Assembly: GCA_023458595.1 (NCBI GenBank)
Contig: JAEWYT010000210.1
Location: forward strand, 1-7,578
Direction: 5' to 3'
Source: Pseudomonadota bacterium
Lineage (GTDB): Bacteria; Pseudomonadota; Alphaproteobacteria; Rhizobiales; Tepidamorphaceae
Length of the DNA stretch: 7,578 bases
The notes below the pieces were generated by a model. That model did not search any database. It saw only the letters and a list, made by a program, of their open reading frames with translations, and was not told the DNA's origin. Each line of letters begins with the position of its first letter. Position 1 is the stretch's first letter. The translations under genes were made by a program, and so were the position numbers. Of this stretch, positions 6,649-7,578 are shown piece by piece.

Positions 6649-7578
6649 ATGGACGCAAACAGATCTAAACCCGCCCAAACGGGTAATCCACAGGTTGAAT
6701 CCCTCAAATTGGCGCTTGATTGGCTGGACCGGGAGGGGGGCCAGCAGCGCAACGCCCGGGTCCTCCGGGAGGTCATGGACACGACCCTGACCGCCATCTC
6801 GCGGGGTGAAGCGCCCCCTGAAACGGACACCACGACCCTTCGGGCGCTCTTTCAACAGTTGGAAGGAGTGGGCGATGGTCAGCCCAAGGTGTTCCGGGCG
6901 GCCGAGCTGGGGAACTGGTGGGAATCGCGACAGGAACAGCTTCGGCAGCGATGCGCGCAGGCTGGCTCTACCCTGACCCCTTACCTCGTGGTCAAAAAGG
7001 GGGGCGGCCGTGGCTTGCCCTCTCGACTGTCCTTCGATTTCCGCCCGACGCCCGAGGTGGAGCCTGAGGAGGACGTCACTCCGCCCGAGGCCGATCCGAC
7101 CCTGATCCGCTACCAGATGGATCCGGCCAAGCCTGCGCTATGGCTCCGGCTGTTGGTGGGCAGCCGGCCCTTCCCGGTGCAGTCCTGGCGCGGCTACGTG
7201 CTCATCGGAACCGCGGCCTTGAACATGGCGCTGATCGGACTCGTCTGGTTCTGGCTGTACACCTCATGGAGCCGCGGCCACGCGGTGACCACCGCAACGC
7301 TGGCCCAGCTCGGCCTGGTGATGTTGGTGACGGCCGGGCTCTGGTGGTTCTCGCGGCCGGTGTTCCACCTGCCTACACAGCGGGTCACGATGGCCGGGCC
7401 ATCGTTCCTGGCACTGAGCGAGCTTTACGGTCAGCTTCGCACCATGCCGACAGCAGGTCGAAAGTTGAAGACCCGCGAGTTCGCCGTCGTGCGGCATTGG
7501 GGCACGTGCCCAATTTGCTCGGCTGAGGTGGACCTCGACCATGGACGGGCCGCGTTTCCGGACCGGCTGGTTGGTCGA
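6649..7578 (+). CDS. Unrecognised membrane protein with two transmembrane segments and a CPxC motif (partial, runs off the right edge)
   Basis: A frame from ATG 6649 stays open for 310 codons to the end of the window, so only its N-terminal part is seen. Residues 1-170 are soluble and hydrophilic, with VLREVMDTTLTAISRGE and the tryptophan-containing AELGNWWESRQEQLRQR, then a proline- and acid-rich stretch (PTPEVEPEEDVTPPEAD, about 130-147). Two hydrophobic segments follow at about 185-204 (LIGTAALNMALIGLVWFWLY) and 218-234 (LAQLGLVMLVTAGLWWF), joined by a short loop. A soluble part with CPIC at 287-290 comes next, likely half of a zinc ribbon whose partner residues lie beyond the edge. This suggests a small membrane hairpin with soluble domains on both sides of it in sequence. 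ATG 6649 is the only ATG, GTG or TTG after the in-frame TGA at 6577-6579 until codon 25; its ribosome binding site is weak, with GGAGGG too far upstream. It is divergent from the CoiA-like gene with 45 bases between. I do not recognise the family and assign no function. Confidence 0.75.
   Translation, partial: MDANRSKPAQTGNPQVESLKLALDWLDREGGQQRNARVLREVMDTTLTAISRGEAPPETDTTTLRALFQQLEGVGDGQPKVFRAAELGNWWESRQEQLRQRCAQAGSTLTPYLVVKKGGGRGLPSRLSFDFRPTPEVEPEEDVTPPEADPTLIRYQMDPAKPALWLRLLVGSRPFPVQSWRGYVLIGTAALNMALIGLVWFWLYTSWSRGHAVTTATLAQLGLVMLVTAGLWWFSRPVFHLPTQRVTMAGPSFLALSELYGQLRTMPTAGRKLKTREFAVVRHWGTCPICSAEVDLDHGRAAFPDRLVGR
6669..6684. repeat. Small inverted repeat in the first codons of the membrane-protein gene
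   Basis: ACCCG and CGGGT flank CCCAAA, a 5-bp stem at codons 7-12 of the plus-strand gene and 66 bases upstream of the CoiA-like start. Because the CoiA-like promoter should lie about here, it could be an operator half-site pair. The arms are short enough to be chance. Confidence 0.2.

Noticed and set aside
6604..6855. 84-codon upstream extension of the CoiA-like protein
   Set aside because: It runs antisense through the start of the divergent gene, while the ATG at 6603 has a strong ribosome binding site and begins the conserved part.
6994..7004. A5G6 run in the membrane-protein gene (with another G6 at 6735-6740) as phase-variable or frameshifting tracts
   Set aside because: The runs are short for slipped-strand variation, the frame reads through sensibly, and no alternative frame product is apparent.

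Overview
The window looks like a piece of accessory (defence-type) DNA from a GC-rich bacterium, most likely a gamma- or betaproteobacterium. This is judged only from the high GC of most of the coding sequence, GC-ending codons and the style of the proteins; no ribosomal or other taxonomic marker is present. No tRNA, transposase, CRISPR array or att site was found.

Layout. (1) Positions 1-68 lie downstream of the large gene and may hold the first ten codons of another minus-strand gene with a plausible ribosome binding site. (2) Positions 69-4997, minus strand, hold one very large intact gene (1642 aa). It encodes a single-chain Type ISP restriction-modification enzyme: Mrr-like nuclease, superfamily 2 translocase/helicase, coupler, gamma-class N6-adenine methyltransferase and target-recognition region in one polypeptide. 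(3) Positions 4998-5127 are a 130-base spacer with a perfect 9-bp-arm inverted repeat and a smaller hairpin. (4) Positions 5128-6603, minus strand, encode a 491-aa CoiA-like protein with a zinc-binding N-terminus, a PD-(D/E)xK-like nuclease core, a long charged coiled coil and an unrecognised C-terminal region. (5) Positions 6604-6648 are a 45-base divergent gap. (6) From 6649 to the right edge, plus strand, an unterminated reading frame encodes an unrecognised membrane protein with two transmembrane segments followed by a CPxC zinc-ribbon-like motif.

How they may work together. The restriction-modification enzyme needs no partner: it carries modification, sequence recognition, ATP-driven translocation and cleavage in one chain. 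The CoiA-like gene lies upstream on the same strand and may be co-transcribed with it, but the spacer palindrome leaves room for separate control. The membrane protein is divergently transcribed from almost the same point as the CoiA-like gene. A functional link between the three is inference from neighbourhood only.

The most notable internal signal is compositional. The part of the restriction-modification gene just after the NPPY catalytic motif (about 785-1910) is clearly poorer in GC than the rest of the gene, as expected if the specificity-determining section was exchanged by recombination.
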